A DNA stretch of 64,000 bases from Pseudomonas sp. St316 (GCF_018325905.1 NZ_AP021901.1:4712001-4776000); one strand, 5' to 3'. Positions 40,592 through 50,271 are shown, counted from the first letter of the stretch. The notes: generated from the sequence alone by a model not told the origin. Numbers and translations are program-made.

Positions 40592-41374
40592 TCAATGGGA
40601 ATGCACGGGCACCAGATGAATCTGGTAGGGCTGGAAAATCTTCAGCAACTGACCGTTATCCCGCAGCATTTGCAGCAACTGCGCAAACGCCTCACTGGAA
40701 ATGGGCGCTTGCGGACGGATCAGCGCGTAATGGTGGTAAACCTGATCGATACGTTCCGACACCAGCAATTGCGGGCCGACTTCGGGATTGCGCAATACGT
40801 AATCGTTGAGGTACGAACGGGTCACCAGGGCGATATCCGCGCGCCCGCGCAACACCATCAACAAGTTGCTGTCGTGGGAATAGGTCAACGTCGCGTTGTA
40901 TTGGCCGGCGAGGAACTTGGGATCGGCGTTGAATTCGGCAAAGGCATAGTGATAACCGCTGAACAGTGCCAGGCGCTTGCCCCTGAGATCGGCGAAATAA
41001 CTTTGCTGTCGATCCGGCTCGCGCTGGGCGACGAAGACTTCCGCGTCCTCCAGCCCCATGTCTACCGAGGTATGCGGCACATCCTGCCAGCCCCATTCAG
41101 GGTTCTCGAAAATCGCCATGTCGACCCGGCCCTGCTTGAAATCATTGAATCGGCGCGGGATCGACGTTGGCACCAGCACGAACTGATAGTCGGTTTGCAA
41201 CTGGTTCAAGGCCTCCACCATTTGCGGCAACAGGCCGGTGTCGGCACCGTTCTCGGGACGAACGGTATAAGGCGGAAAATGCGCCGCGCCGATCCGCACC
41301 AGTTGCGCCGCTTCGATCGGCAACGCCAGGAAAACGGCCAGAACAGCCAGCAACAGACGCGAGGTCATCCCCAT
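40592..41374 (-). CDS. Periplasmic solute-binding protein (family 3)
   Basis: This protein of about 260 residues has a signal peptide (TSRLLLAVLAVFLALPIEA) and the two-lobed family 3 binding fold (IGAAHFPPYTVRPENG; GRVDMAIFENPEWGW; RGRADIALVTRSYLND). Such proteins bind amino acids or similar polar solutes. The start at 41374 or the ATG two codons later are equally possible. No ABC permease or ATPase is encoded nearby, so it is an orphan. It lies upstream of the acetyltransferase and on the same strand but is separated from it by an iron starvation box. Confidence 0.75.
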   Translation of the reverse strand: MGMTSRLLLAVLAVFLALPIEAAQLVRIGAAHFPPYTVRPENGADTGLLPQMVEALNQLQTDYQFVLVPTSIPRRFNDFKQGRVDMAIFENPEWGWQDVPHTSVDMGLEDAEVFVAQREPDRQQSYFADLRGKRLALFSGYHYAFAEFNADPKFLAGQYNATLTYSHDSNLLMVLRGRADIALVTRSYLNDYVLRNPEVGPQLLVSERIDQVYHHYALIRPQAPISSEAFAQLLQMLRDNGQLLKIFQPYQIHLVPVHSH

Positions 41375-41483
41375 CGGCGAAAACGTCAAGATAACCCACT
41401 CCCCAAAAGTCCCATCAATAACAATCAAGCTAGGCGGTTTCAGCCACTTAGCCAGCCACACGGTCATTCAAGGCATTGCTCGA

Positions 41484-42110
41484 TTATTGTTTTTCTTCAA
41501 GCACCAGGATCAGGGCTTGCTCGGCCAGCTCATCGAGGCTCAGGCTGCCTTCGGTGCGAAACCAGGTAGTGGTCCAGGACAACGCGCCCGTGAGAAACCG
41601 CCGGGTAATGGACACGTCGCCACGAATATACCCGGCCTCCTTGGCCTGGCCCAGGACCTCGAGCCACAAGTCTTCATAAATATCACGCAGGGCCAGCACC
41701 TGTCGCTGTCCTTGCTCCGACAGCGAACGCCACTCATAGACCAGCACCGCCATGGCCTCGCCCGTGCCGCCCATGATCGACTGCAATTCGCAGCGGATCA
41801 GCGCCAACACCCGCTCACGTACGCTGTCGGCCTCGGCCAGGGCGGCGCGCATCAATGCGGTGTTGTAGCGGATGGTTTCTTCCATCACCGCCCGCAGGAT
41901 TTCGTCCTTGCTCTTGAAATGGTGAAAGATGCTGCCCGACTGAATGCCCACGGCACTGGCCAGGTCACGCACCGTGGTGCGCTCGAAGCCTTTGTTGCGA
42001 AACAGGTGGGCGGCGGTCTGGAGCAGTTTGCCGCGAGCACTGTCCGGGTCGGTCAGTTGCCCGTTATCGACCAGCTCCCGCATCACGCCCAGGGCTTTTT
42101 GCTCATCCAC
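41484..42110 (-). CDS. atuR: TetR-family repressor of the acyclic terpene genes
   Basis: This 208-residue TetR regulator has an N-terminal helix-turn-helix (KLLQTAAHLFRNKGFERTTV; AVGIQSGSIFHHFKSKDEI) and a ligand-binding helical domain. It starts at a GTG at 42110, which has an AGGAGAG site 5 bases upstream; the longer frame reads through the promoter of atuA. It is divergent from atuA and two inverted repeats lie in between, matching AtuR control in P. aeruginosa. Confidence 0.88.
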   Translation of the reverse strand: MDEQKALGVMRELVDNGQLTDPDSARGKLLQTAAHLFRNKGFERTTVRDLASAVGIQSGSIFHHFKSKDEILRAVMEETIRYNTALMRAALAEADSVRERVLALIRCELQSIMGGTGEAMAVLVYEWRSLSEQGQRQVLALRDIYEDLWLEVLGQAKEAGYIRGDVSITRRFLTGALSWTTTWFRTEGSLSLDELAEQALILVLEEKQ

Positions 42111-42198
42111 CCATTCTCTCCTACAGTCGATCAACCTACGTACGAGCATTGCACACCAAACCATCACTGGCGCGGGCAATTTAAGCTGACCGAGGCAG

Positions 42199-42214
42199 CC
42201 AAGCAAGCGCTCGG
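42199..42214. promoter_or_regulatory. Candidate AtuR operator 1 (imperfect)
   Basis: CCAAGC, 4 bases, GCTCGG, one mismatch from a perfect inverted repeat, and the same core as operator 2. Confidence 0.55.
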
Positions 42215-42240
42215 CCAGAAGAACCAGCGACCGTTTACAA

Positions 42241-42258
42241 ACCAAGCGCTTGCTTGGT
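42241..42258. promoter_or_regulatory. Candidate AtuR operator 2 (perfect)
   Basis: ACCAAGC, GCTT, GCTTGGT: a perfect 7 bp inverted repeat, 33 bases before the atuA start. AtuR of P. aeruginosa is known to bind two inverted repeats in this region. Confidence 0.7.
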
Positions 42259-42290
42259 AGTCTCGAGCCACCTTTGCCGGAGGGAACGCC

Positions 42291-44105
42291 ATGCCAAAAA
42301 CCATCCGTATCGGTTGCGCCAGCGCCTTCTGGGGCGATACCTGTACTGCGGCGGAGCAACTGGTCGAGGGCGGGGCGCTGGATTACCTGGTGTTCGATTA
42401 CCTGGCCGAGGTAACGATGTCGATCATGGCGGGAGCGCGCCTGAAGGATGTTTCGAGCGGCTATGCCACGGACTTCATCGAGGTCCTAACTCCGCTGCTA
42501 CGACGTTTGCATGACGACCGGATCCGCGTCATCAGCAACGCTGGCGGGGTCAATCCCCAGGCCTGTGCGAAGGCCCTGCAAGCGGCCTGCGATCAGGCGG
42601 GCGTGCCGTTGAAGATCGCCGTGCTACTGGGCGATGACCTGCAACCGCAAAGCGAACGGCTCGCTGTCCAGGGCTTGCGCGAAATGTTCAGTGGCGAGCC
42701 CCTGTCCTGCGCGTGCGTGTCGATCAACGCCTACCTTGGCGCGCCCGGCATCGTCGAGGCGTTGCGCCTGGGGGCCGATGTCGTGATCACCGGCCGTGTG
42801 GTGGACAGCGCCGTGGTCAGCGCCGCCTTGGTGCATGAATTCGGCTGGGCCTGGAACGATTACGACCGATTGGCCCAGGCCGCATTGGCCGGGCACCTGA
42901 TCGAGTGCGGCGCCCAGTGCACGGGCGGCAACTTCACCGACTGGCAGCAAGTGCCGGATTATGAGCACATCGGCTTTCCCATCGTCGAGGTCAGCGCCGA
43001 CGGCCAGTTCACGGTCACCAAAGCCGAAGGCAGCGGCGGATTGGTCACGCCATTGACCGTCGGCGAGCAGTTGCTCTACGAAATCGGCGACCCGCAAGGC
43101 TATCTGTTGCCGGACGTGATCTGTGATTTCAGCCAGGTCAGGTTGATCCAGCAAGGCAAGCACGCCGTGCGCGTCCACGGCGCCAAGGGCTTGCCGCCCA
43201 GCGATCAATACAAGGTCAGCGCCACCTGGCCGGACGGTTGGCGCTGCACCGCCACCTGCCTGATCGCCGGCATTGATGCGGTGGCCAAGGCTGAACGGGT
43301 CGGCCAGGCAATCGTCGCCAAGACCTCACAGATTTTCAGCCAACGAGGCTGGGCGCCCTACAGCGAAGTGAACATCGAACTGCTGGGCAGCGAAGCTACC
43401 TACGGCCAGCACAGCCAGCGCCGGGACAGCCGTGAGGTGGTGATCAAGCTGGCGGTTCGGCACCCGGAGAAACAGCCGCTGGTGCTGTTTTCCAGGGAGA
43501 TCGCCCAAGCCGCCACCGGCATGGCGCCAGGGCTGACGGGGCTGGTCGGCGGCCGGCCGACGGTGTCGCCGTTGATTCGCCTGTTCTCGTTCCTGATTGA
43601 CAAAGCCACTTGCCCGCTCGACATCGAACTCGATGGCCAGCGCCACCCTTGCCCACTGCCCGCCTTCGAACCGCTGCACACCGTCGATCTGCCGGTCGCC
43701 CCGGACCTGCCCAAACCCCAAGGCCGGGCCGATGCCAGCGTGCCGCTGGTCAAACTGGCGGTGGCGCGCTCCGGCGACAAGGGCAACCACAGCAACATTG
43801 GCGTGATCGCCCGGGAACCCGAATACCTGCCCTGGATCGCCGAGGCGCTGACGCCAGAGGTCATGGTCGACTGGATGAGTCACGTGCTCGACCCACTGTC
43901 AGGGCGGGTCGAACGCTGGTACCTGCCGGGCACCCACAGTTTGAATTTCCTGCTGGAAAATGCCCTCGGCGGCGGCGTCGCCAGTCTGCGCATCGATCCC
44001 CAAGGCAAGGCGTTCGCCCAGCAATTGCTGGAGATTCAAATACCGGTGCCGCAACACATTGCCGACCGAGTCAACGCCTCCCCACACCGCCCTGATGCAG
44101 GTTGA
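42291..44105 (+). CDS. atuA: Acyclic terpene utilisation protein AtuA
   Basis: This 604-residue DUF1446 protein is required for growth on citronellol and geraniol; its exact reaction is not established. The N terminus TIRIGCASAFWGDT and the block GGALDYLVFDYLAEVTMSI are typical. It starts at an ATG with a GGAGG site. It is the first gene of the atu operon and is divergent from atuR. In the reference cluster atuB follows; here the next gene is atuC after 157 bases of repeat. Confidence 0.92.
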   Translation: MPKTIRIGCASAFWGDTCTAAEQLVEGGALDYLVFDYLAEVTMSIMAGARLKDVSSGYATDFIEVLTPLLRRLHDDRIRVISNAGGVNPQACAKALQAACDQAGVPLKIAVLLGDDLQPQSERLAVQGLREMFSGEPLSCACVSINAYLGAPGIVEALRLGADVVITGRVVDSAVVSAALVHEFGWAWNDYDRLAQAALAGHLIECGAQCTGGNFTDWQQVPDYEHIGFPIVEVSADGQFTVTKAEGSGGLVTPLTVGEQLLYEIGDPQGYLLPDVICDFSQVRLIQQGKHAVRVHGAKGLPPSDQYKVSATWPDGWRCTATCLIAGIDAVAKAERVGQAIVAKTSQIFSQRGWAPYSEVNIELLGSEATYGQHSQRRDSREVVIKLAVRHPEKQPLVLFSREIAQAATGMAPGLTGLVGGRPTVSPLIRLFSFLIDKATCPLDIELDGQRHPCPLPAFEPLHTVDLPVAPDLPKPQGRADASVPLVKLAVARSGDKGNHSNIGVIAREPEYLPWIAEALTPEVMVDWMSHVLDPLSGRVERWYLPGTHSLNFLLENALGGGVASLRIDPQGKAFAQQLLEIQIPVPQHIADRVNASPHRPDAG

Positions 44106-44108
44106 CCC

Positions 44109-44213
44109 GTAGGAGCTGACGAGTGCAACGAGGCTGCGATCTTGTCCCAAACAATTGAGTCGCAAGCGAAAGATCAAGATCAAAAGATCGCAGCCTTCGG
44201 CAGCTCCTACACA
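44109..44213. repeat. Inverted repeat of a second REP family
   Basis: GTAGGAGCTG...GAGGCTGCGATCTT at the left pairs with AAGATCGCAGCCTTCGGCAG...CTCCTAC at the right. It differs in sequence from the other REPs in this window and fills the atuA-atuC gap. Confidence 0.85.
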
Positions 44214-44262
44214 ACCTCGCCACGGAGTTTGGCGTTAATGAGTTCGAACATGAGGAATGCCC

Positions 44263-45879
44263 ATGGCGGTGATCGAATCGCACCTTGACCCGCACAGCGC
44301 CGACTTCGCTCGCAACCACGCGGCGATGCTGGCCGGTGTCGAACAGCTGCGCCAGCTCGAACAAGCCGTGCTGGAGAAAGCCGCCCAGGCCCAGGGCAAG
44401 TTCGACCAGCGCGGCCAACTGTTGCCGCGCCAGCGCCTGAACCTGCTGCTAGACCCTGGCGCGCCGTTCCTCGAACTGGCGAGCCTGGCCGGCTACAAAC
44501 TCCATGACGACAAGGACGGTAGCCAGGCCGGCGGCGGCCTGATCGCCGGGATCGGCTACGTGTCCGGGCTGCGGGTGCTGGTGGTGGCCAACAACAGCGC
44601 AATCAAGGGCGGCACGATCTCCCCCAGCGGCTTGTACAAGACCCTGCGTTTGCAACAGATTGCCATGGAAAACAAGCTGCCGGTCATCACCCTCGCCGAA
44701 AGTGGCGGCGCCAATCTCAATTACGCCGCGCAGATTTTCGTCGAAGGCGCCCGCTGCTTCGCCCACCAGGCACGCATGTCGGCCATGGGCCTGCCACAGA
44801 TCACCGTGGTACATGGCTCGGCCACCGCAGGCGGGGCTTATCAGCCAGGGTTGTCGGATTACGTGGTGGTGGTGCGCGACAAGGCGCGGCTGTTCCTGGC
44901 CGGGCCGCCGTTGCTCAAGGCCGCGACCGGAGAAGTGGCCAGCGAAGAGGAACTGGGCGGTGCACAGATGCATGCCCAGGTGGCCGGCACCGCCGAATAC
45001 CTGGCCGAGAACGACGCCGACGGCGTGCGCTTGGCCCGGGAGATCCTCAGCCTGCTGCCCTGGAATGCGCAACTGCCGCCACAGCCCGAACGGAGCTGGG
45101 CGGAGCCGCTCTACCCCGCTGACGAATTATTGGGACTGGTTCCCGACGACCCGAAGAAACCCTATGACGTGCAGGAAATCATCGCCCGCATCGCCGACGG
45201 CTCGAATTTCCTGGCGTTCAAAAGTGAGTTCGACGCCCAGACGATTTGCGGTCACCTGCACATTCGCGGCCATGCCTGCGGCGTGATCGGCAACAACGGA
45301 CCGATCACGCCGCAGGGCGCCAGCAAGGCCGCGCAGTTCATCCAGTTGTGCGACCAGAGCCGCACACCGTTGCTGTTTTTGCACAACACCACCGGGTTCA
45401 TGGTCGGCACCGAGTCGGAGCGACAAGGGGTGATCAAGCACGGCGCCAAGATGATCCAGGCCGTGGCCAATGCCCGGGTGCCCAAGCTGACCGTCGTGGT
45501 GGGCGGCTCCTACGGCGCCGGCAATTACGCCATGTGCGGCCGTGGGCTGGACCCACGTTTCATCTTCGCCTGGCCCAACAGCCACACGGCGGTGATGGGC
45601 GGCGCCCAGGCCGGCAAGGTCCTGCGCATGGTCACTGAGGCCACGCAGATCAAGAACGGCCTGACCCCCGATCCGAAGATGCTCGACCTGCTCGAGCAAA
45701 CCACCGCGCAGAAACTCGATAGCCAGTCCACCGCTCTCTACGGCAGCGCCAACCTGTGGGACGACGGGCTCATCGACCCGCGCGACACGCGCACCTTGCT
45801 GGGCTACCTGCTGGACATCTGTCACGAGGCCGAGCAGCGGCCGCTGCAAGCCAACAGCTTCGGCGTGGCCCGTTTCTGA
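44263..45879 (+). CDS. atuC: Geranyl-CoA carboxylase, carboxyltransferase (beta) subunit
   Basis: This 538-residue acyl-CoA carboxyltransferase transfers CO2 from biotin to the acyl-CoA substrate. The crotonase-like halves are visible: GYVSGLRVLVVANNSAIKGG early and GSYGAGNYAMCGRG later. The ATG at 44263, 7 bases after TGAGGA, is preferred to one 6 bases upstream. Its partner is atuF. A 3-methylcrotonyl-CoA carboxylase (liuB) is similar, but the atuA/atuR context favours geranyl-CoA. Confidence 0.88.
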   Translation: MAVIESHLDPHSADFARNHAAMLAGVEQLRQLEQAVLEKAAQAQGKFDQRGQLLPRQRLNLLLDPGAPFLELASLAGYKLHDDKDGSQAGGGLIAGIGYVSGLRVLVVANNSAIKGGTISPSGLYKTLRLQQIAMENKLPVITLAESGGANLNYAAQIFVEGARCFAHQARMSAMGLPQITVVHGSATAGGAYQPGLSDYVVVVRDKARLFLAGPPLLKAATGEVASEEELGGAQMHAQVAGTAEYLAENDADGVRLAREILSLLPWNAQLPPQPERSWAEPLYPADELLGLVPDDPKKPYDVQEIIARIADGSNFLAFKSEFDAQTICGHLHIRGHACGVIGNNGPITPQGASKAAQFIQLCDQSRTPLLFLHNTTGFMVGTESERQGVIKHGAKMIQAVANARVPKLTVVVGGSYGAGNYAMCGRGLDPRFIFAWPNSHTAVMGGAQAGKVLRMVTEATQIKNGLTPDPKMLDLLEQTTAQKLDSQSTALYGSANLWDDGLIDPRDTRTLLGYLLDICHEAEQRPLQANSFGVARF

Positions 45880-45912
45880 GGACGCTCCACGGCTCACAGG
45901 AGAACCATAACA

Positions 45913-47070
45913 ATGATCTTCACCCAGGAACACGAAGCACTGCGGGGCACCGTTCGCCAATTTGTCGAGCATGACATCAACCCTTACGTCGACGAATGGG
46001 AGAAAGCCGGGCGGTTCCCCATCCACGAGGTTTTCCGCAAGGCCGGCGAACTGGGCCTGCTGGGCATTTCCAAACCCGTTGCCTTCGGCGGCATGGGCCT
46101 GGACTACAGCTATTCGATCGTCGCGGCCGAGGAATTCGGCAGCATTCATTGCGGCGGCGTGCCCATGTCCATCGGCGTCCAGACCGACATGTGCACCCCG
46201 GCCCTGGCCCGCTTCGGCTCCGATGAGTTGCGTGAAGCGTTCCTGCGCCCGGCCATCCGCGGCGAACAGGTCGGCTGCATCGGCGTCTCGGAGGTCGGCG
46301 CAGGCTCCGACGTCGCCGGCCTCAAGACCACGGCGCGCAAGGACGGCGACGACTACGTCATCAACGGCAGCAAGATGTGGATCACCAATGCCCCCAGCGC
46401 CGACTTCATTTGCCTGCTGGCCAACACCTCGGACGACAAGCCCCACGTCAACAAATCGCTGATCATGGTGCCGATGCACAGCCCCGGCATCAGCCTCGGC
46501 CAACACCTGGACAAACTCGGCATGCGCAGCTCGGAAACCGCCCAGGTGTTTTTCGACGACGTGCGCGTGCCACAACGCAATCGCATCGGCCAGGAAGGCG
46601 CCGGGTTCATGATGCAGATGCTGCAGTTCCAGGAAGAACGCCTGTTCGGCGCGGCCAACATGATCAAGGGCCTGGAGCATTGCATCGACAGCACCATCGA
46701 GTACTGCAAGGAGCGCAAGACCTTCGGCGTGGCCCTGATCGACAACCAGGTGATCCACTTTCGCCTGGCGGAGCTGGTCAGCGAGATCGAATGCCTGCGG
46801 GCGTTGGTCTACCAGGCCACCGAGCAGTACATCAACGGCCAGGACGTCACGCGGCTGGCGTCGATGGCCAAGCTCAAGGCCGGACGCCTGGCCCGGGAAA
46901 CCACCGACAGTTGCCTGCAATACTGGGGCGGCATGGGCTTCATGTGGGACAACCCGGTGGCACGGGCCTATCGCGACGTGCGACTGGTGTCCATCGGTGC
47001 TGGTGCGGACGAAATCATGCTGGGGATCATCTGCAAACTCATGGGGATTTTGCCGGGGAAGAAAAAATGA
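45913..47070 (+). CDS. atuD: Citronellyl-CoA dehydrogenase
   Basis: This 385-residue acyl-CoA dehydrogenase oxidises citronellyl-CoA to geranyl-CoA using FAD. It shows VGCIGVSEVGAGSDVAGL (FAD/substrate binding), the KMWITNAPSAD region and YWGGMGFMW near the C terminus. The ATG at 45913 has an AGGAG site. Position directly after atuC matches the reference cluster. Confidence 0.88.
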   Translation: MIFTQEHEALRGTVRQFVEHDINPYVDEWEKAGRFPIHEVFRKAGELGLLGISKPVAFGGMGLDYSYSIVAAEEFGSIHCGGVPMSIGVQTDMCTPALARFGSDELREAFLRPAIRGEQVGCIGVSEVGAGSDVAGLKTTARKDGDDYVINGSKMWITNAPSADFICLLANTSDDKPHVNKSLIMVPMHSPGISLGQHLDKLGMRSSETAQVFFDDVRVPQRNRIGQEGAGFMMQMLQFQEERLFGAANMIKGLEHCIDSTIEYCKERKTFGVALIDNQVIHFRLAELVSEIECLRALVYQATEQYINGQDVTRLASMAKLKAGRLARETTDSCLQYWGGMGFMWDNPVARAYRDVRLVSIGAGADEIMLGIICKLMGILPGKKK

Positions 47071-47088
47071 GCGCCTTGCCTGGCAGGC

Positions 47089-47166
47089 CGCTATCGCGAG
47101 CAAGCTCGCTCCCACAAAGGAGGGTGAACACAGTTCAGTGTGGGAGCGAGCTTGCTCGCGATGAGG
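47089..47166. repeat. REP pair
   Basis: Inverted REP doublet (GCGAGCAAGCTCGCTCCC type) filling the gap between atuD and atuF, where atuE is found in P. aeruginosa. Confidence 0.9.
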
Positions 47167-47202
47167 CCCAAACAGACACCACAAAAGTCCTGGGATGACC
47201 CC

Positions 47203-49173
47203 ATGCCGACCTTCAGCAAAATCCTCATCGCCAACCGTGGCGAAATCGCCTGCCGGATCCAGCGCACCGCCCAGGCCCTGGGCTATCGCACGGTGGCGGT
47301 GTTCAGCGAGGCCGATGCCGATGCGCTGCACGTGCGCATGGCCGATGAAGCCGTGCTGATCGGCGCGGCCGCAGTGCAGCAGTCCTACCTCAACCCCTCG
47401 GCCATTCTCGGTGCAGCCCGGCGCTGCGGGGCCGATGCGATCCATCCCGGCTACGGCTTTCTTTCGGAAAATGCCGGATTCGCCAAGGCCTGCGAAGCCG
47501 CCGACATCGTGTTCATCGGCCCCAGCCCCGAGGCCATCGACCTGATGGGCAGCAAGCGCCGGGCAAAAAACGCCATGATTGCAGCCGGCATTCCCTGCAT
47601 CGCTGGTTACCAGGGCGCCGCTCAGGACGACGACACGCTGCAGCGCGAAGCCGGGCGCATCGGCTATCCGTTGATGATCAAGGCCAGCGCCGGTGGCGGA
47701 GGCCGAGGCATGCGCCTGCTCCAGCGGGCCGAGGACCTGCTGGAGCAGTTGCGCAGCGCGCGCTCGGAGGCCCTGCACGGTTTTGGCAGCGACGAGTTGA
47801 TCCTCGAACAGGCCTTGATCGATCCGCGGCATGTGGAAGTGCAGATCTTCGGCGACCACCACGGTCAGCTGATCCACCTGGGCGAACGGGACTGCTCGAT
47901 CCAGCGGCGCCACCAGAAAGTCATCGAGGAAGCGCCCTGCCCGGTCATGACCGCCGACCTGCGCCAGGCCATGGGGGACGCGGCACTCAAGGCCGGACGC
48001 GCAGTGAATTATGTCGGGGCCGGGACCGTGGAGTTCCTGCTCGCCGGGGACGGTCGGTTTTACTTCCTGGAGATGAACACGCGCCTGCAGGTCGAACACC
48101 CGGTCACCGAGTTGATCACCGGCCTGGATCTGGTGGCCTGGCAATTGGACGTCGCCGCTGGTAGGCCGCTGCCCCTGCGCCAGGAGCAGGTGACGCTCAG
48201 CGGCCATGCCATGCAAGTGCGACTGTACGCCGAGGACCCGGCGGCGGATTTCCTGCCCCAGACCGGGCGGTTGATCGGTTGGGAGCCGCCCATACGGGAC
48301 GGTGTGCGAATCGACCATGGCCTGCTGGAGGGCCAAGCCATCACCCCGTTCTACGATTCGATGCTGGGCAAGATCATCGTCCACGGCGTCACTCGCGAGC
48401 AGGCCCGACGCAAATTGTTGCGAGCGGTGGAAGATTGCGTATTGCTTGGCGTGCAGAGCAACCAGCGATTGCTCGTCGGGTTGCTGGCACACCCGCGGTT
48501 CATCGACGGTGACTTCGGCAACGGATTCATTGGGCAGCACTTTGCCAACCATACGGCGCTCCAGCCCCTTGAGCCCTCTGTCGAACAACTCGCCATCGCC
48601 ACGGCGGCGTTTTACCTGGCCTCTCAAGCACGGCATGCTCCGGGCCTGGGCGGATGGCGCAACAGCATCGGCGCGGCACTGCACTACCGGATCGGCGTCG
48701 GGGAGCACGACTGGGCGCTGAGCCTGGAGGCCGAAACCGACGGCGCACTCAACATCCGCAGTGCCGGGTGCTTGATCGAACTGAGGCTGCTCGAGGCTAC
48801 CCCCCATGGCGCAACACTGGTGATCGATGGGATTGGCCGGCGGTATTGCTGGCGCCTCGATGGCAACGATCTCTGGCTGTTCACCCGCCCTGGCGGCCTA
48901 CACCTGCAAGATCGGACCCTGGCCCCCAGCGCCGCCAAGGCCAGCCCCGGCGACGGCACACTCAAGGCGCCAATGGACGGCGCCATTGTCGAGCTGCTGG
49001 TCCGCGAAGGCAGCACGGTGCGCCAAGGCCAACTGCTCATGGTGCTTGAAGCAATGAAAATGGAGCACCCGCTCAAGGCAGGCGTCGACGGCGTGGTCAG
49101 GCAATTGCAGGTCACGCGGGGTGACCAGGTGAAAAACCGCCAGGTTTTGTTGCGCGTTGAAACGGCCCACTAG
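47203..49173 (+). CDS. atuF: Geranyl-CoA carboxylase, biotin-containing (alpha) subunit
   Basis: This 656-residue protein has a biotin carboxylase domain (ILIANRGEIACRIQ; SAGGGGRGMRLL; EMNTRLQVEHPVTE) and a C-terminal biotinyl domain with LEAMKMEHP (biotinylated K619). It forms the carboxylase with AtuC. The ATG at 47203 is chosen because the upstream frame is derived from a REP element. atuG and atuH do not follow; an unrelated exonuclease gene does. Confidence 0.9.
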   Translation: MPTFSKILIANRGEIACRIQRTAQALGYRTVAVFSEADADALHVRMADEAVLIGAAAVQQSYLNPSAILGAARRCGADAIHPGYGFLSENAGFAKACEAADIVFIGPSPEAIDLMGSKRRAKNAMIAAGIPCIAGYQGAAQDDDTLQREAGRIGYPLMIKASAGGGGRGMRLLQRAEDLLEQLRSARSEALHGFGSDELILEQALIDPRHVEVQIFGDHHGQLIHLGERDCSIQRRHQKVIEEAPCPVMTADLRQAMGDAALKAGRAVNYVGAGTVEFLLAGDGRFYFLEMNTRLQVEHPVTELITGLDLVAWQLDVAAGRPLPLRQEQVTLSGHAMQVRLYAEDPAADFLPQTGRLIGWEPPIRDGVRIDHGLLEGQAITPFYDSMLGKIIVHGVTREQARRKLLRAVEDCVLLGVQSNQRLLVGLLAHPRFIDGDFGNGFIGQHFANHTALQPLEPSVEQLAIATAAFYLASQARHAPGLGGWRNSIGAALHYRIGVGEHDWALSLEAETDGALNIRSAGCLIELRLLEATPHGATLVIDGIGRRYCWRLDGNDLWLFTRPGGLHLQDRTLAPSAAKASPGDGTLKAPMDGAIVELLVREGSTVRQGQLLMVLEAMKMEHPLKAGVDGVVRQLQVTRGDQVKNRQVLLRVETAH

Positions 49174-49235
49174 TCGGATGCCGAGGGTTTGACTACGCTC
49201 AAACCCATCAGCACGCCGATACCAGGAACCCTGCA

Positions 49236-49778
49236 ATGCCTCACTGGCTGGTGATTGATCTGGAGGCCACCACCGATGAAGGTGGCTGGCCGGTAACCGA
49301 AATGGAAATTATCGAAATCGGCGCCACGCTGGTGAATCGTGACGGCCGCGAAGTGGATCATTTCCAGCGCTTCGTGCGGCCCCTGAGGCGACCGCTGCTC
49401 ACGCCCTTCTGTCGCGAACTGACCCACATCACCCAGGCCAATATCGACAGTGCCGCGCCCTTGACCGAGGTCTGGCCGGCGTTCGAACGCTGGCTGGCGC
49501 CGTATCAGTCGAAGCTGGAAAGCTGGGTCAGTTGGGGTGATTACGACCGCAAGCAACTGCTTCAGGAATGGCAGCACCAGCAGTTGCACAGTGTCCTCGG
49601 CCAGGTGCCGCACATGAACCTCAAGCAACGCTTCGCCAAGGCCCGTCGACTGGAGCGACCGCTGGGGCTTAATGGCGCGCTGCAACTGGCGGGCCTGCAA
49701 TTCTGCGGTCAACAGCACCGTGCGCTGGAAGATGCGCGCAATACCGCGCGGTTGTTGCCCTTGGTGCTTCCGGGTTGA
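49236..49778 (+). CDS. DEDDh 3'-5' exonuclease family protein
   Basis: This 180-residue protein is a DEDDh exonuclease: D8/E10 in VIDLEAT, a middle aspartate in WGDYD and the closing H-x4-D in HRALEDARN. It resembles the ERI-1/KapD exoribonuclease group and may trim RNA; substrate is not known. It is read in the same direction as atuF after 62 bases, but relation to terpene use is unlikely. Confidence 0.85.
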   Translation: MPHWLVIDLEATTDEGGWPVTEMEIIEIGATLVNRDGREVDHFQRFVRPLRRPLLTPFCRELTHITQANIDSAAPLTEVWPAFERWLAPYQSKLESWVSWGDYDRKQLLQEWQHQQLHSVLGQVPHMNLKQRFAKARRLERPLGLNGALQLAGLQFCGQQHRALEDARNTARLLPLVLPG

Positions 49779-49871
49779 GCGGCAATCACCTATCGGTGCG
49801 GCAGATGACGAATGTCGACGCCTTGTGCATACTGGCCGGCCCTTTTCAGCCCCTTTTTCGAGGAATCGCCC

Positions 49872-50156
49872 ATGTTCAAAGTCAACGAGTACTTCGACGG
49901 CACCGTCAAGTCGATCGCTTTTGGCACTGCCGAAGGCCCTGCGACCATCGGCGTCATGGCGCCGGGCGAATATGAGTTCGGTACGGCCCAACGTGAAATC
50001 ATGCACGTCGTCTCCGGCGCCCTGACCGTGAAGCTGCCGGACAGCCGCGATTGGGAAACCTTCGAGGCTGGCAGCCAGTTCAATGTACCGGCCAACAGCA
50101 AGTTCCAGCTCAAAGTGGCCATCGATACCGCTTACCTGTGTGAGTATCGCGGCTAA
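49872..50156 (+). CDS. ppnP: Pyrimidine/purine nucleoside phosphorylase PpnP
   Basis: This 94-residue cupin-like protein (formerly YaiE, DUF1255) phosphorolyses several nucleosides. The family blocks [15 protein letters not shown] and [14 protein letters not shown] are present. The ATG at 49872 has a GAGGAA site and gives the normal length. Confidence 0.92.
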   Translation: MFKVNEYFDGTVKSIAFGTAEGPATIGVMAPGEYEFGTAQREIMHVVSGALTVKLPDSRDWETFEAGSQFNVPANSKFQLKVAIDTAYLCEYRG

Positions 50157-50180
50157 TCTGTAGCGAGGGAGTTTAACCCT

Positions 50181-50271
50181 CTGTGGGAGCAAGGCTTGCC
50201 CGCGATGAAGGCGACGTGGTCTCTCAGAGATCGGGGTGGCTGTTTCGCGAGCAAGCTTTGCTCCCACAGAG
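50181..50271. repeat. REP pair (mixed subtypes)
   Basis: Left unit is the GGGCAAGCC-type complement, right unit is the GCGAGCAAGC type, so the doublet is asymmetric. Confidence 0.8.

Noticed and set aside
47140..47202. N-terminal extension of atuF (MGASLLAM...)
   Set aside because: The extra codons are REP sequence; the ATG at 47203 gives the usual biotin carboxylase N terminus.
44263..49173. Possibility that atuC/atuD/atuF are the leucine (liu) genes
   Set aside because: The atuA gene, AtuR-type regulator and operators point to terpene use; liu genes would be accompanied by liuA/liuC/liuE.
5091..50271. REP doublets considered as CRISPR repeats or attachment sites
   Set aside because: Units are paired in inverted orientation, scattered singly through intergenic gaps, without regular spacers or cas genes, integrase or direct flanking repeats.
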